The notes: generated by a model from the sequence alone, not told the origin. DNA of 64,000 nt from DATDFB01 sp035276475 (GCA_035276475.1 DATELQ010000004.1:32558-96557), one strand, 5' to 3'. Counted from the stretch's first letter, positions 39,072 to 49,119 are shown. Made by a program: numbers and translations.

Positions 39072-41131
39072 ACGCGCTCGATCGCCGAACGTTCTGCAAG
39101 CTCGTCGGCGGCGGCGTGGTCGTCCTGGTCACCGCCAAGCCCGCGGAGCTCCTCGCGCAGCAGCGCCGCGCATACCCCGAAGACCTCAACGCCTACCTGC
39201 GCATCGACGAGAACGGCCGCGTCACCCTCTTCTCCGGAAAGATCGAGATGGGACAGGGCGTGCACACGTCGCTGGCGCAGATGGCGGCCGAGGAGCTCGG
39301 CGTGCCGCTGGACGCGATCACGATGTGCATGGGCGACACCGACCAATGCCCATGGGACGCCGGCACGTGGGGCTCGCAGTCGACGCGGATGTTCGGCCCG
39401 GCCGTACGCGCGGCCGCCGCCGAGGCGCGCACGGTGATGCTGAAGCTCGCCTCAGAGACGTTGCGCGTGCCGCGCGAAACCCTGGTCGTACGCGACGGCG
39501 TCGTCTCCGACGGCGCGAAGTCGATCACGTACGGCGAGCTCGCAAAAGGAAAGCAGATTGCCCGGCTCGTCGATGAGAAGGCCGTGCTCCGCTCCGTCAA
39601 GGACTTCACGGTCATCGGCAAGCCGACCAAGCGCGTCGACGGCCGCGAGAAAGTTACCGGCCGCGCCAAGTACGCGGGCGACATCCGCCTGCCCGGCATG
39701 CTCTACGCGCGCCTCCTCCGCCCGCCCGCGCACGGCGCCACGCGCACGGCGCTCGACACGGCGAAGGCGAAGGCGATGGACGGCGTCACCGTCGTCGAGC
39801 GCGACGACCTCGTCGCCGTGCTGGCACCAACGCCCGATGGCGCCGCCGAGGCGCTCTCGCTGATCAAGGCGGAGTGGACGAAGCCGTCCGCGGCGTTCGA
39901 TCACGAGTCGGTCGCCGACTACTTTGTGAAGCACGGCGGCGCCGGTGACGTCCGGCATACGAAGGGCGACGTCGGCGCGGCCACGAACGCGATCGAGACG
40001 ACGTTCCGCACCGGCTACCTCGCGCACGCGCCGATGGAGCCGCACACCGCGGCGGCGGAGTGGAAGGACGGCCGCGTGACGGTGTGGGCGTCGACGCAGA
40101 GCCCGTTCGGCACGCGCATGCGCGTCGCCCAATCCCTCGGCATCGACGAGAGCAAAGTCCGCGTGCTGACGCCGTTCGTCGGCGGCGGCTTCGGCGGCAA
40201 GAGCCCGGCGCCGCAGGCGGTCGAGGCGGCGCGCCTCGCGCAGATCGCCGGCAAGCCGGTGATGGTCGCCTACACGCGCGGAGAAGAATTCTTCTTCGAC
40301 ACGTTCGGCCCCGCGTCCGTCATCCGCGTCGTGTCGTCGGTCGACGATCGTGGCAAGATCGCGAGCTGGGACTACCACGTCTACGGCGCCGGCGAACGCT
40401 CGTCCGAGGTCTTGTACGACGTGCCGAACGTGCGTCTTACGTCGTACGTGCCGCGCAGCTCGAATCTCCACCCGTTCGCCACCGGCCCGTGGCGCGCGCC
40501 CGGCGCGGGGATGAACGTCTTCGCGCGCGAGTCGCAGATCGACATCATGGCCGCGAAGGCGAAGGTCGATCCGCTCGAATTCCGCCTGCGGAACGCGACC
40601 GACGCGCGCTTGCGCAAAGTGCTGCAGACGGCCGCCGACGCGCTCGGATGGAAGCCGGGCGCGGGACCGACGGGACAAGGCCGCGCGATCGCCGCGAGCG
40701 TCGACGCCGGCACGTACTGCGCGCTCGCCGCCGAGGTCGCGGTCGACAAGAAGACGGGCGCCATCCAGGTGAAGCGCGTCGTCGCCGCGCAGGACATGGG
40801 CATCGTCATCAATCCCACCGGCGCGAAGATGCAGATGGAAGGCTGCATCGCCATGGGCCTCGGCTATGTGCTCTCCGAGGAGCTGAAGTTCCACGGCGGC
40901 GACATCGCCGACCGCAACTTCGACACCTACGAGCTCCCGCGCTTCTCCGCCGTGCCGCGCATCGAGACGCTCCTGATCAAGAACGACGATCTGTCGCCGC
41001 AAGGCGGCGGCGAGCCGGCCATCGTGCCGATGGGCGCCGTCGTCGCGAACGCTGTCTTCGACGCCACGGGCGTGCGCATCGTGAGGCTGCCGATGACGCC
41101 GGAGCGCGTGCTCGCAGCGATGAAGGCTTAA
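39068..41131 (+). CDS. Molybdopterin-binding subunit of an aldehyde/isoquinoline oxidoreductase (IorB-like)
   Basis: 687 residues from GTG 39068. DRRTFCKLVGGGVVVLV at the N-terminus is a twin-arginine signal, so the complex is probably exported with its small subunit by hitchhiking. Xanthine-oxidase-family motifs are FSGKIEMGQGVHTSLAQMAA, GGGFGGKS (MCD binding), RAPGAGMNVFARESQID and, near the end, PQGGGEPAIVPMGA with the catalytic Glu. It is about 50 residues shorter than many IorB proteins. The substrate is unknown. It ends the plus-strand operon with a 4-bp convergent overlap. Confidence 0.9.
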   Translation: MNALDRRTFCKLVGGGVVVLVTAKPAELLAQQRRAYPEDLNAYLRIDENGRVTLFSGKIEMGQGVHTSLAQMAAEELGVPLDAITMCMGDTDQCPWDAGTWGSQSTRMFGPAVRAAAAEARTVMLKLASETLRVPRETLVVRDGVVSDGAKSITYGELAKGKQIARLVDEKAVLRSVKDFTVIGKPTKRVDGREKVTGRAKYAGDIRLPGMLYARLLRPPAHGATRTALDTAKAKAMDGVTVVERDDLVAVLAPTPDGAAEALSLIKAEWTKPSAAFDHESVADYFVKHGGAGDVRHTKGDVGAATNAIETTFRTGYLAHAPMEPHTAAAEWKDGRVTVWASTQSPFGTRMRVAQSLGIDESKVRVLTPFVGGGFGGKSPAPQAVEAARLAQIAGKPVMVAYTRGEEFFFDTFGPASVIRVVSSVDDRGKIASWDYHVYGAGERSSEVLYDVPNVRLTSYVPRSSNLHPFATGPWRAPGAGMNVFARESQIDIMAAKAKVDPLEFRLRNATDARLRKVLQTAADALGWKPGAGPTGQGRAIAASVDAGTYCALAAEVAVDKKTGAIQVKRVVAAQDMGIVINPTGAKMQMEGCIAMGLGYVLSEELKFHGGDIADRNFDTYELPRFSAVPRIETLLIKNDDLSPQGGGEPAIVPMGAVVANAVFDATGVRIVRLPMTPERVLAAMKA

Positions 41132-43677
41132 TGGTGTGAGAACGGCGGCTGCAGCGGCGTCACGTACACCACCGTCATCATCCCGCGGTCCTCGTGCGCC
41201 AGGATGTGGCAGTGCAGCACGAAGTAGCCGGCGTAGTCGACGAAGCGGCTGCGCATCTTGAAGTAGCCCGGCACCTGCACGGAGAGCGTGCCGCTGTTGA
41301 CCACCCTCCCCGAGGGGATCGAGAACGTGTCCCGCCAGATCCGGTTCGCGGCCGGCTCCGTCGCGGCGCATGGCTTCCACGTCGCTTTGTTCGACGGGTC
41401 GAGCAGGCACTGCGCCGCCTCCTTCCGCTCGGCGCTGTCGAAGATGTACAGCGGATTCCCAGAGGGGAGCGTGACGTTCGGGTCGAACACCTCCACGATC
41501 TGGAACGGATTGATGTGGATGTGGAACGGGTGCGCAATCGGCTTGAGGCCCTTGCCTCCCTGCGGGTAGGTCTCGTTCACGACCTTCCACTCCTCGACCT
41601 GATTCAAGAGCACCGTGGCGCCGACTTCGCCGTCGAACTTCTTCCCGTCGATCGTCTGCTGCGACGGCCCGCTGGTGATCGGCTGGTTCGGCAGCGGCAG
41701 CAGCGGCGATGAGGCGAAAGTCAGCACCTTCGTTCCCTTCACCTCCCCCTCGCCGATGTCCGCGAGAAACGGCGGGAACGTCGGCGCGGCGGGGAGGAAG
41801 TCCATCGGCCGCTCCGTCCCCTCCACCTGCACGTTGAGCAGCGTGAGCTGCGTGGCCGCCGCGGTGCGGTCGCTCGGATCGACGGTGTTGTAGACCAGCA
41901 CCGGATGGAGGTTCTTGGGCGGATCGGCGTCGAGCGGCGGCGCCTTGACCAAGAGATCGGCGCGGTTGCCGGCGGCCAGGAGGAAGCCCTGGGATTTGTT
42001 GGCCTGATAGTTCACGTCGTTGAACTGCACGCCGTCCTGGGCGAGCTGCTTCCACTGGAGCCCGGTGGGGGCGATGAAATACGCGCCGGCGCGCCCGGAG
42101 GTGTTGGCGATGCGCCACCACTGCACTTCGCCCGGCTTCATGCGGATGAACGGCTGCAGGCGCCCGTTGACCGAGAAGTACGGCCCGCCGATCGTGCCTC
42201 CGCCGCCGCCGGTCTCGAGGTTCGGCGTGACCCAGAGCTGATTGATGACCAGCACCTGCTCGGTGATGCCGTTCGGATAGGCCTTCTTGATCTCGTCGTC
42301 GTACGGCCCTTCCACGATCAGGACGCCGGTCATGCCGTTGCCGACGTTGATCGTCGTCGAGCCGTGCTTGTGGGCGTGATACCAGTGCGTCCCCGGCGCC
42401 TGTCCCATGATCAGCGGACGGACCGGCGACGGCGCCTCGTCGTGCTCCGCCGCGCCCGCCCCGCCGCTGTGCGTCGACGTCGTGGCCGTAGGCGGCGCGG
42501 GAGGCCAGGTGGACGCCGTGTAGACCGGGAAGCGGAAGCAGTAGGGGAACGCGCCGATGTAGTTCTGCGGGAAGGCGCCGTTCCTGATGGCCTGCAGGTT
42601 TTGCTTGTACCAGTCGGGGGCGTAGGTCTTGAGAAGATTGTCCTCCATCGTCCGCAGCGACTGCGGAAGGTCGGACCAGAAGCGCGGCCACTGCTGCGGA
42701 GCGCCGGGCTGATTGAGCTGGGCCTCGCACCTCTTGAAAAACTCGTCGAAGGGCGCCTTGACGCTGTTCATGGTCACGACCGGAATGCGCGCCGCGTCCT
42801 TCGAGCGCGGCGACGGCGCGATCTGCAGGAAGACGTTGTCGGCCGTCGAGCTCGGGCTGGTGTGCGTCCCGTGGAAGTGGACGTTCGTGAAGATCGACTC
42901 GTGGAAACAGTCGGGCATCTTGTCGGCGGCCGGCCACAGCTTGGGGTCGCCGGGGTAGATCCTGCCCATGTTCACCTGGTCACACTGGTCCTTGTCGCTG
43001 TTCGGGAAGCGCAGGCTCTCGATCATGTTCATGAAGGTGAGCTCGACCAGATCGCCGAGGCGCGCGCGCAGCGTCGGCCCCGGCAGCGGGTTGGTCACGG
43101 CGACGTCGGCGCCCTGGCTCGGCAGCGGATCCTTGCCGGCGATGTACGTGCGCACCCACTGCGGAGCGCAGTCGACGTTCTCGGGGCCGAGCGGTCCGGC
43201 CACGCGGTTTTTTCCCTTCACCGAGGCGATGCGCTGCTTCTGCCCGATCGTCACCAGCGTGCCGCGCAGCACGCCGTCGTCGCCGCGGCGGATCTCCGGA
43301 ATCGGCACCAGCTCTTTGTTGAGGATGTCGCTGCAGGGGATGGTCTGCGCGCGCGCCGCCGTGCCGGCGAACGAGAGGAGGAGCGCCACCACGAGCGCCG
43401 TGAAGGTGATCGTCCCTCGCTCGCCCTTGTGATTGAGGCAGGTGTAGGTGACGCCGGTCTCGGTTCCGGCGGGAGTGGGGACGAGGTAGGAGCTCGACGA
43501 GCTCCACGGCGCGATCGGATTCGTGATCGGGCTCCCGTCGACGGCAAGCTGATGCCCATCGCCGGTCTCGTTCGCCCAGCTCACCAGATCGTTGGCCGCG
43601 GCCGGCAGCGGATTCGGATCGAACGTGGCATTCCCGGTCGGGGTCGGACCCGAGATCTTGATGCTCCAAGTCGCCAT
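41128..43677 (-). CDS. Multicopper oxidase with an N-terminal cupredoxin and an internal signal-like segment (copy 1)
   Basis: 849 residues. Residues 1-90 form a plastocyanin-like domain (GHQLAVDG, YTCLNHKGERGTITF: His, Cys, His ligands). Residues about 95-112 (ALVVALLLSFAGTAARAQ) look like a signal-peptide core with an AxA site. The oxidase body has all four copper motifs: NVHFHGTHTSP, THWYHAHKHG, HPFHIHINPFQ and VLHCHILAHEDRGMM. It oxidises a phenolic, metal-ion or other reductant with O2; the substrate is unknown. AGGAGG precedes the ATG. A paralogue lies 36 bp upstream. Confidence 0.85.
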   Translation of the reverse strand: MATWSIKISGPTPTGNATFDPNPLPAAANDLVSWANETGDGHQLAVDGSPITNPIAPWSSSSSYLVPTPAGTETGVTYTCLNHKGERGTITFTALVVALLLSFAGTAARAQTIPCSDILNKELVPIPEIRRGDDGVLRGTLVTIGQKQRIASVKGKNRVAGPLGPENVDCAPQWVRTYIAGKDPLPSQGADVAVTNPLPGPTLRARLGDLVELTFMNMIESLRFPNSDKDQCDQVNMGRIYPGDPKLWPAADKMPDCFHESIFTNVHFHGTHTSPSSTADNVFLQIAPSPRSKDAARIPVVTMNSVKAPFDEFFKRCEAQLNQPGAPQQWPRFWSDLPQSLRTMEDNLLKTYAPDWYKQNLQAIRNGAFPQNYIGAFPYCFRFPVYTASTWPPAPPTATTSTHSGGAGAAEHDEAPSPVRPLIMGQAPGTHWYHAHKHGSTTINVGNGMTGVLIVEGPYDDEIKKAYPNGITEQVLVINQLWVTPNLETGGGGGTIGGPYFSVNGRLQPFIRMKPGEVQWWRIANTSGRAGAYFIAPTGLQWKQLAQDGVQFNDVNYQANKSQGFLLAAGNRADLLVKAPPLDADPPKNLHPVLVYNTVDPSDRTAAATQLTLLNVQVEGTERPMDFLPAAPTFPPFLADIGEGEVKGTKVLTFASSPLLPLPNQPITSGPSQQTIDGKKFDGEVGATVLLNQVEEWKVVNETYPQGGKGLKPIAHPFHIHINPFQIVEVFDPNVTLPSGNPLYIFDSAERKEAAQCLLDPSNKATWKPCAATEPAANRIWRDTFSIPSGRVVNSGTLSVQVPGYFKMRSRFVDYAGYFVLHCHILAHEDRGMMTVVYVTPLQPPFSHH

Positions 43678-43713
43678 GAGCTCCTCCTGCGCACGCCGTG
43701 TGCGCCCACCGGA

Positions 43714-46140
43714 TCAATGATGCGACATCGGCGGCTGCAGCGGCGCCACCTCCACCACCGTCATCATCCCCACGTCCTCGTGCGAGAGGATGTGGCAGTG
43801 CAACACGAAGTAGCCGGGGTAATCGACGAAGCGGCTGCGCATCTTGAAGTACCCGGCCACCTGGACGTTGTTGAACGTGTTCCCGGCGGGGATCGGATAG
43901 ACGTCGTGCCAGATCTTCGCCGGCGGCTTCACCTGGTCGCACGGCTTCCACGTCGTCTTGTCGTTCACGTCGATGTGGCACTGCCCCGCCCCGGCCGCGC
44001 CGGTCGTGTACACCGGCGTCGTGCCGTCGGCGAGCTTGGCGTTCGGATCGAACACCTCTACGACCTGGAACGGGTTGATGTGGATGTGGAACGGATGGGC
44101 GATCGCTGTCCCGCCGAAGCTCTCGTTGACCACCTTCCACTCCTGGGCCTGATTGAGCAGCACGAGCGCGCCGACCTCGCCGTTGAACTTCTTATCGTCG
44201 ATCGTGTGATTCCGGTTGCGGCCTCCGCCGCTGGTGGTGAACCTGATCGTGTTCGTGTGGTCTTTGACCTCGTCGTCGGTGATGTCGTTGAGGAACGGCG
44301 GCCAGTACGTCTTCGAGCGGTCCATGAACGTCATTTCCTGCGCCGTCGTACCGGTCTTGACGTTGAGCAGTAACTGCTTGTCCTTTTCGCCGCCGTTGAT
44401 CGCCGGATCGATCGCCACCGTGATCCCGACCGTCTGCCCCGCGTCGCTCGGTGCCTTCACCAGCAGGTCAGCGCGGTTGCCCGAGGCGAGGAGGAACGGC
44501 TTGTCGGTGCTGGCCACGTAATTCGCGTCGGTGAGCTGCACGCCGTCCAGGGCCAACTGGCGCCAGTGCATGCCTGCCGGCAGCGTGAAGAGCAGTCCCG
44601 AGCGGCTGGCCGTATTGGCGATGCGCCACATCTGCACCTCGCCCCGCTTCATCTCGATGTACGGCTGCAGCCGCCCATTGACGGAGAAGTACGGTCCGCC
44701 GCGCGCTTCGGTGCCGCCCTCGCGCCTCGGCGTGACGCCGATCTGGTTGATGACGATCACGTGCTTCGTGATCCCGGTCGCGGCGTAGTTCTTATTGATC
44801 TCCTCGTCGTACTTCCCTTCGATGATCATCACCCCGGTCATGCCGTTGGAGACGTTGAGCGTCGTCGAGCCGTGCTTGTGGGCGTGATACCAGTGCGTCC
44901 CCGGCGACTGCCCCATCATCAGAGGCCGCAGCGGGCTCGCCGACTCATCGTGCTCCGCGGCGCCGGCGCCGGCCGTGTGCGTCATCTTCTGCTCCGCCGG
45001 CGCCGCGGGCGGAAACACCGCCTGCTTGTAAACCGGGAGGCGGAAACAGTATGGGAATGCCCCGATGTAGTTCTGCGGGAACATGCCCTTCTTCTTGGCG
45101 TTCTCGTTGTCCTGCCATAGCTTCGGCTGGAACTTCTTCAGCAGCTCGTCCTGCGTTTTGCGGTAGGTTGCCGGCAGATCGTCCCAGATCAGCGGCCACT
45201 GCTGCGGCGCGTCATCGCGGTTCAGGTACGTCTCGCAGTCGCGGAAGAACACGTCGTTGAAGTCGTCGCGGACCGTCTCTCCCGTCACAGTCGGGACGCG
45301 GGCCTCGTTCTCCGAGCGCGGCGACGGCACGATCTCCAGGAAGACGTTATCCGCCGTCGAATTCGGGCTGGTGTGCGTGCCGTGGTAATGCACGTTCGTG
45401 AAGACCGAGCCGTGGAAGCAGTTCGGCATCTTGTCGACGCTGTTCGGATAGACAGGGCCGGCGTTGCCCGGCACCTGGTCGCACTCCCCGGCGTCGGTAC
45501 CAGGGAAATTGATGTCATCGATCAGATTGAGGAACGTCAGCTCGACCAGATCGCCCACCTTCGCGCGGATCGTCGGGCCCGGGTGCGGCAGCGTCACCGG
45601 CGTCTTCCTCGGGTCCTGATTGGCCGGCGCATCCGTGCGGTACGTGCGCACCCACTGCGCTTCACAGCGCAGGTTCGACGCCTGGATCGCGCCGGTGGCG
45701 CGGTCGCCCTTGAGGAACGCGATGAGCTGCTTCTCTCCCGCGCTCACGAGCGTGCCGCGGTGCGAGGAGACCTCGGCCGGGTCCTCCAGCTTGCCGCCGA
45801 TCTGATCGCCGCACGTCACCTGCGCCTTCGCCGGCGCCGCGGCGAAGCCGGCCAGCAGCGCCATCAGCAGCATGACCGTCTTGAAAGTGATCGATCCTTT
45901 CTCGCTCGGGTGATCCTGGCAGTGGTAGGTGACCGCGGCGGTCACCTTGTAAGCCGAGGTCGACTTCCAGGATGGCGCCGGCAGCGGTGGCACCGCCGAC
46001 TGGTTGTCGATGACGATCGTGTGCGGATCGCTGGTGCGGTTCTGCCAGCACACCATGTCGCCGGAAACCACCTCTTGCGGCTGGGGATCGAACGTCGCAG
46101 CACCTGCGGGACCGGAAATGACGACGCTATATTCGGCCAT
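43714..46140 (-). CDS. Multicopper oxidase with an N-terminal cupredoxin and an internal signal-like segment (copy 2)
   Basis: 808 residues, paralogous to copy 1 along its length. The cupredoxin start (MAEYSVVISGPAGAATFDPQ, DPHTIVIDN, YHCQDHPSEKGSITF) is followed at about residues 93-112 by TVMLLMALLAGFAAAPAKAQ, again signal-like with an AKA cleavage site. Copper motifs are NVHYHGTHTSP, THWYHAHKHG, HPFHIHINPFQ and VLHCHILSHEDVGMM. AAGGAGG sits 6 nt before the ATG. It lies between the TonB-dependent receptor gene (22-bp gap) and copy 1, probably in one operon. Confidence 0.87.
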   Translation of the reverse strand: MAEYSVVISGPAGAATFDPQPQEVVSGDMVCWQNRTSDPHTIVIDNQSAVPPLPAPSWKSTSAYKVTAAVTYHCQDHPSEKGSITFKTVMLLMALLAGFAAAPAKAQVTCGDQIGGKLEDPAEVSSHRGTLVSAGEKQLIAFLKGDRATGAIQASNLRCEAQWVRTYRTDAPANQDPRKTPVTLPHPGPTIRAKVGDLVELTFLNLIDDINFPGTDAGECDQVPGNAGPVYPNSVDKMPNCFHGSVFTNVHYHGTHTSPNSTADNVFLEIVPSPRSENEARVPTVTGETVRDDFNDVFFRDCETYLNRDDAPQQWPLIWDDLPATYRKTQDELLKKFQPKLWQDNENAKKKGMFPQNYIGAFPYCFRLPVYKQAVFPPAAPAEQKMTHTAGAGAAEHDESASPLRPLMMGQSPGTHWYHAHKHGSTTLNVSNGMTGVMIIEGKYDEEINKNYAATGITKHVIVINQIGVTPRREGGTEARGGPYFSVNGRLQPYIEMKRGEVQMWRIANTASRSGLLFTLPAGMHWRQLALDGVQLTDANYVASTDKPFLLASGNRADLLVKAPSDAGQTVGITVAIDPAINGGEKDKQLLLNVKTGTTAQEMTFMDRSKTYWPPFLNDITDDEVKDHTNTIRFTTSGGGRNRNHTIDDKKFNGEVGALVLLNQAQEWKVVNESFGGTAIAHPFHIHINPFQVVEVFDPNAKLADGTTPVYTTGAAGAGQCHIDVNDKTTWKPCDQVKPPAKIWHDVYPIPAGNTFNNVQVAGYFKMRSRFVDYPGYFVLHCHILSHEDVGMMTVVEVAPLQPPMSHH

Positions 46141-46162
46141 GACGGACCTCCTTTTCTTCTGT

Positions 46163-49084
46163 TCAGAAACGGGCGCCGAGGGACATGCGGAACGTGCGCG
46201 GAGTCTGGTACGCGAGGTTGTTGAGCGGCTGGCCGAAGTTCGGCGCGAGCTGGTAATTCACACCCGCCACCGGCGTCTGCTTCGCGGGATCGAACGGCTG
46301 CAATGCCGTCGATGTCGCGGCGGTGCTGACCGTCGTGCCGAGCTTCGTCGGATCGGCGATCGCGTCGTTGTTGAAGATGTTCAGGACGTCGGCTTGCACG
46401 AAGTACTCGAGGCGCGCGATGCGCAGCGCGCCGCGCAGCGCGAGGTCGGTGGAGCGCACGACGTCGGTGCGCAACGCTCCGCGGTCGCTGAAGTAGTAGA
46501 TCCCGTTCGGAATGGAGTTGTAGCCGGGATTCTTCGGCGCGCCCGTGTAGCGCGTCAGGTTGATCGGGCCGGCGACCGAGTACGCGAGGCCGGAGTCGTA
46601 GCTCTGTAGCAGCGTCGCCGACACGCTCGTGCGGCCGAGCGGCAGCGTGTAGCCGGCCCACGCCCGCACTTTGTGGCGCTGATCGCCCGTCAGATAGCCG
46701 ATCGGATTCGCCTGCGCGTAGGCGAAGAACTCGGGGTAATACATCGACGGATCGACGTTCGCGTTCGCGCCGGTGGCGCTCTCCCCCTCGTCGTTGCCGC
46801 GCAATTTCGACCACGTGTAGAAGACGCCGGCGTCGACGCGCGGCGGCGTCCAGCGCGCCTGGAGCTGCAGCGCGCGGTACTCGCGGCGGACGTTGTTGCT
46901 GTTGCGCATCAGCACGAGGTCGACCGGGATGCCGAGGGGCGTCGTGGTCCGGCGCGTCTCCGGCGTCACGCTCGCGGCGTAGAAGTCGTGCCAGTCGCGA
47001 TGCACGGCGTCGGCGCGTACGTAGGCGTTGCGCCCGAGCTGCTCGCCATAGCCGAGCGTCATCTCCCGCACAAAGGGCGAGCGCAGCGTGCCGTCGAAGT
47101 ACGTGGCGAAGCCCGGCACCGTGCGCGTGCCGTTCGCGCGGAGATTGCCCGGCGCGAGGTTCGCCGTGCCGCCCTGCTTGCTGTTGAAGTAGTCGAAGAC
47201 CATGCGGACGGCGTCGGGGAGCGGCACCGTCAGCGCGTTCGCGTTGATCGCCGGGCCGAGGTAGGCGAAGTCGATCGAGGCGGCGTTGCCGGCGGCCTGG
47301 TTCGACGAGGCGATACTGTCGGCGATGCGCGACGCGTACTCGCCGAACGACGCGCTGATGCGATGGCGGCCGTCGCCGCGGACGTCGAACTGCGCGGAAA
47401 GGCGCGGCGAAAGGCGCGCGTCGTTTGCGCTGACGACGCCGTCCGCGTCGACGGCGTGATTGCGGTCCCAGCGCGCGCCGGCGGAGAGCTGCCAGTGCGC
47501 GCCGAACGACCAGACGTCGTTCACGAACGCCGAGTCGGTGCGCAGGTCGTCCTCGGCCGCGGCGGCGAAGATCGGATTCCAGCGGATGAACGAGCCGCCG
47601 CCCGTCGCGTTCGACGGCGTGATCACCGGGTAGAGCACGCCGTCCTTTGCCTGCACGCGCGTGACGAAGAGCGAGAAGTCGCTCCCCGACTGGTGATTGT
47701 TCGCGTAGCGGCGCTCCGTGAAGCGATCGACGCCGCCGACCAGCTCGTGCGCGCCGGCGCGGCCCGTGTCGAGGAACGCGCGCGTCTCCAGCAGCACGTC
47801 ATCGTTGTCGCGGTGCTCCACGTCGCAGACGCCGCAAAGCGTCGGCGAGTTGAAGCGGGTGTTGTTGTTGGAGCGGTCGAGGAGCAGCGTGCCATTGACG
47901 ATGTCGGTGGCGAAGGCGCCGCTGCGGTCGGCGAACTTCCGCGCCGAGTAGTGCCCCTCGGCCAGCACATTCGGCACGACGATGCCGTCGTAGTGCACGG
48001 CCACGAGCGACTCCGGATCGTTGCGCGTGGTCAGGCTGGAGAGATCGTAGATGTTGTTGTTGAAGCGGACGTTCGTCCCCTTCGTGCGGATCGAGAAGCC
48101 CGACGCGGCGACGTTCTGGCGCGCTCCGAGCGCCGCCGTCAGCTTTCCCTCCCACCGCTTCTGATCGTTCCCTTCGGTGTAGCTGATCGCATCCGCGCCC
48201 GGCACGGCCACGGTCTGGCGCGCCGTGTCGTTCGCCGCCCAGCGGCCGGCGGTGAAGAACCACAGCCGGTCGCGCACGAGGAATCCGCCGAACGTCGCCT
48301 CCCACACGTTGTTCAGCGACGACTCGCGCGCCTCCCCTGCCGGCGTCTGCGCCGCCCAGCGCGGGCTGGAGAGCGAGTCGCGCAGCGACGCCGTCGGCTC
48401 GTTGCCGCCCGACTTCGTGATCGTGCTGACCACGCCGCCGCTGAAGCGCCCATATTCTGCGGAGATCGCGCCGGTCAGGAGCGTCGTCTCCTGGATGGCG
48501 TCCTCGACGTACATCGGCCGCATCTGCCCGCGCGTGTTCTCCGTGACCACCACGCCGTTCACCAGCACGAGGTTGTCGTAGCCGGGGCCGCCGGAGATGT
48601 AGAGCTGCCCGTTGGTGAGCGTGTTGCCGTTGACGCCCGGCGCGAAGCGCGCCGTGTCGAGCTGGTTGCGGAGGATGGGGAGGCGCTCGACCTGCTGCAG
48701 GGTGAGGTTCGTGGAGATCTGCGGCGTTTCGAGCGCGGGCGTGCCCGCCGCCGTCACGGTGATGGTGTCACCGAAATTCATCTCCGCATCGACGCGCGTC
48801 GTTTGTGAGAGCCGCAGCGCGGTGCGCCGGCGGACCTCGCCGAAGCCGTCGGCCCGGATCTCGATCAGATAGTCGCCCGGCGGCAGAGCCGCGAATTCAT
48901 ACGCGCCCGACTCGCCGGTCACGGCGCTGCGCGTCCCCTGCAACGCCGGCGACGAGACCGTCACCGTCACACCGGCGAGCGGCCGCTGGCCCGTCGTCAC
49001 CGTCCCCGTCAGCGATGCCGAGGTCTGGGCGAGAGCGGACGACGCAATCGCGACAGACAGCATGGCGGCGGCCAATCTGTACAT
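46163..49084 (-). CDS. TonB-dependent receptor, Oar/carboxypeptidase-regulatory type
   Basis: 973 residues. Signal peptide MYRLAAAMLSVAIASSALAQ, then a carboxypeptidase-regulatory-like beta-sandwich (GVTVTVSSPALQG, GAYEFAALPPGDYLIEIRAD), then the plug (ERLPILRNQLDTARFAPGVN, GAISAEYGRFSGGVVSTITK) and a 22-strand-type barrel ending FRMSLGARF with the terminal Phe used for outer-membrane assembly. Sequence open upstream of ATG 49084 overlaps the divergent promoter and is discarded. The ligand is unknown. Co-orientation with two multicopper oxidases suggests a metal or aromatic substrate, as inference. Confidence 0.9.
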   Translation of the reverse strand: MYRLAAAMLSVAIASSALAQTSASLTGTVTTGQRPLAGVTVTVSSPALQGTRSAVTGESGAYEFAALPPGDYLIEIRADGFGEVRRRTALRLSQTTRVDAEMNFGDTITVTAAGTPALETPQISTNLTLQQVERLPILRNQLDTARFAPGVNGNTLTNGQLYISGGPGYDNLVLVNGVVVTENTRGQMRPMYVEDAIQETTLLTGAISAEYGRFSGGVVSTITKSGGNEPTASLRDSLSSPRWAAQTPAGEARESSLNNVWEATFGGFLVRDRLWFFTAGRWAANDTARQTVAVPGADAISYTEGNDQKRWEGKLTAALGARQNVAASGFSIRTKGTNVRFNNNIYDLSSLTTRNDPESLVAVHYDGIVVPNVLAEGHYSARKFADRSGAFATDIVNGTLLLDRSNNNTRFNSPTLCGVCDVEHRDNDDVLLETRAFLDTGRAGAHELVGGVDRFTERRYANNHQSGSDFSLFVTRVQAKDGVLYPVITPSNATGGGSFIRWNPIFAAAAEDDLRTDSAFVNDVWSFGAHWQLSAGARWDRNHAVDADGVVSANDARLSPRLSAQFDVRGDGRHRISASFGEYASRIADSIASSNQAAGNAASIDFAYLGPAINANALTVPLPDAVRMVFDYFNSKQGGTANLAPGNLRANGTRTVPGFATYFDGTLRSPFVREMTLGYGEQLGRNAYVRADAVHRDWHDFYAASVTPETRRTTTPLGIPVDLVLMRNSNNVRREYRALQLQARWTPPRVDAGVFYTWSKLRGNDEGESATGANANVDPSMYYPEFFAYAQANPIGYLTGDQRHKVRAWAGYTLPLGRTSVSATLLQSYDSGLAYSVAGPINLTRYTGAPKNPGYNSIPNGIYYFSDRGALRTDVVRSTDLALRGALRIARLEYFVQADVLNIFNNDAIADPTKLGTTVSTAATSTALQPFDPAKQTPVAGVNYQLAPNFGQPLNNLAYQTPRTFRMSLGARF

Positions 49085-49119
49085 CAATTGAAGGGGGACC
49101 CGATACGAGTCTAGCGCAT

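Noticed and set aside
39452..42937. Long minus-strand open frame spanning the IorB-like gene and part of a multicopper oxidase
   Set aside because: Low-complexity Arg/Ala translation that crosses two well-supported genes in other frames.
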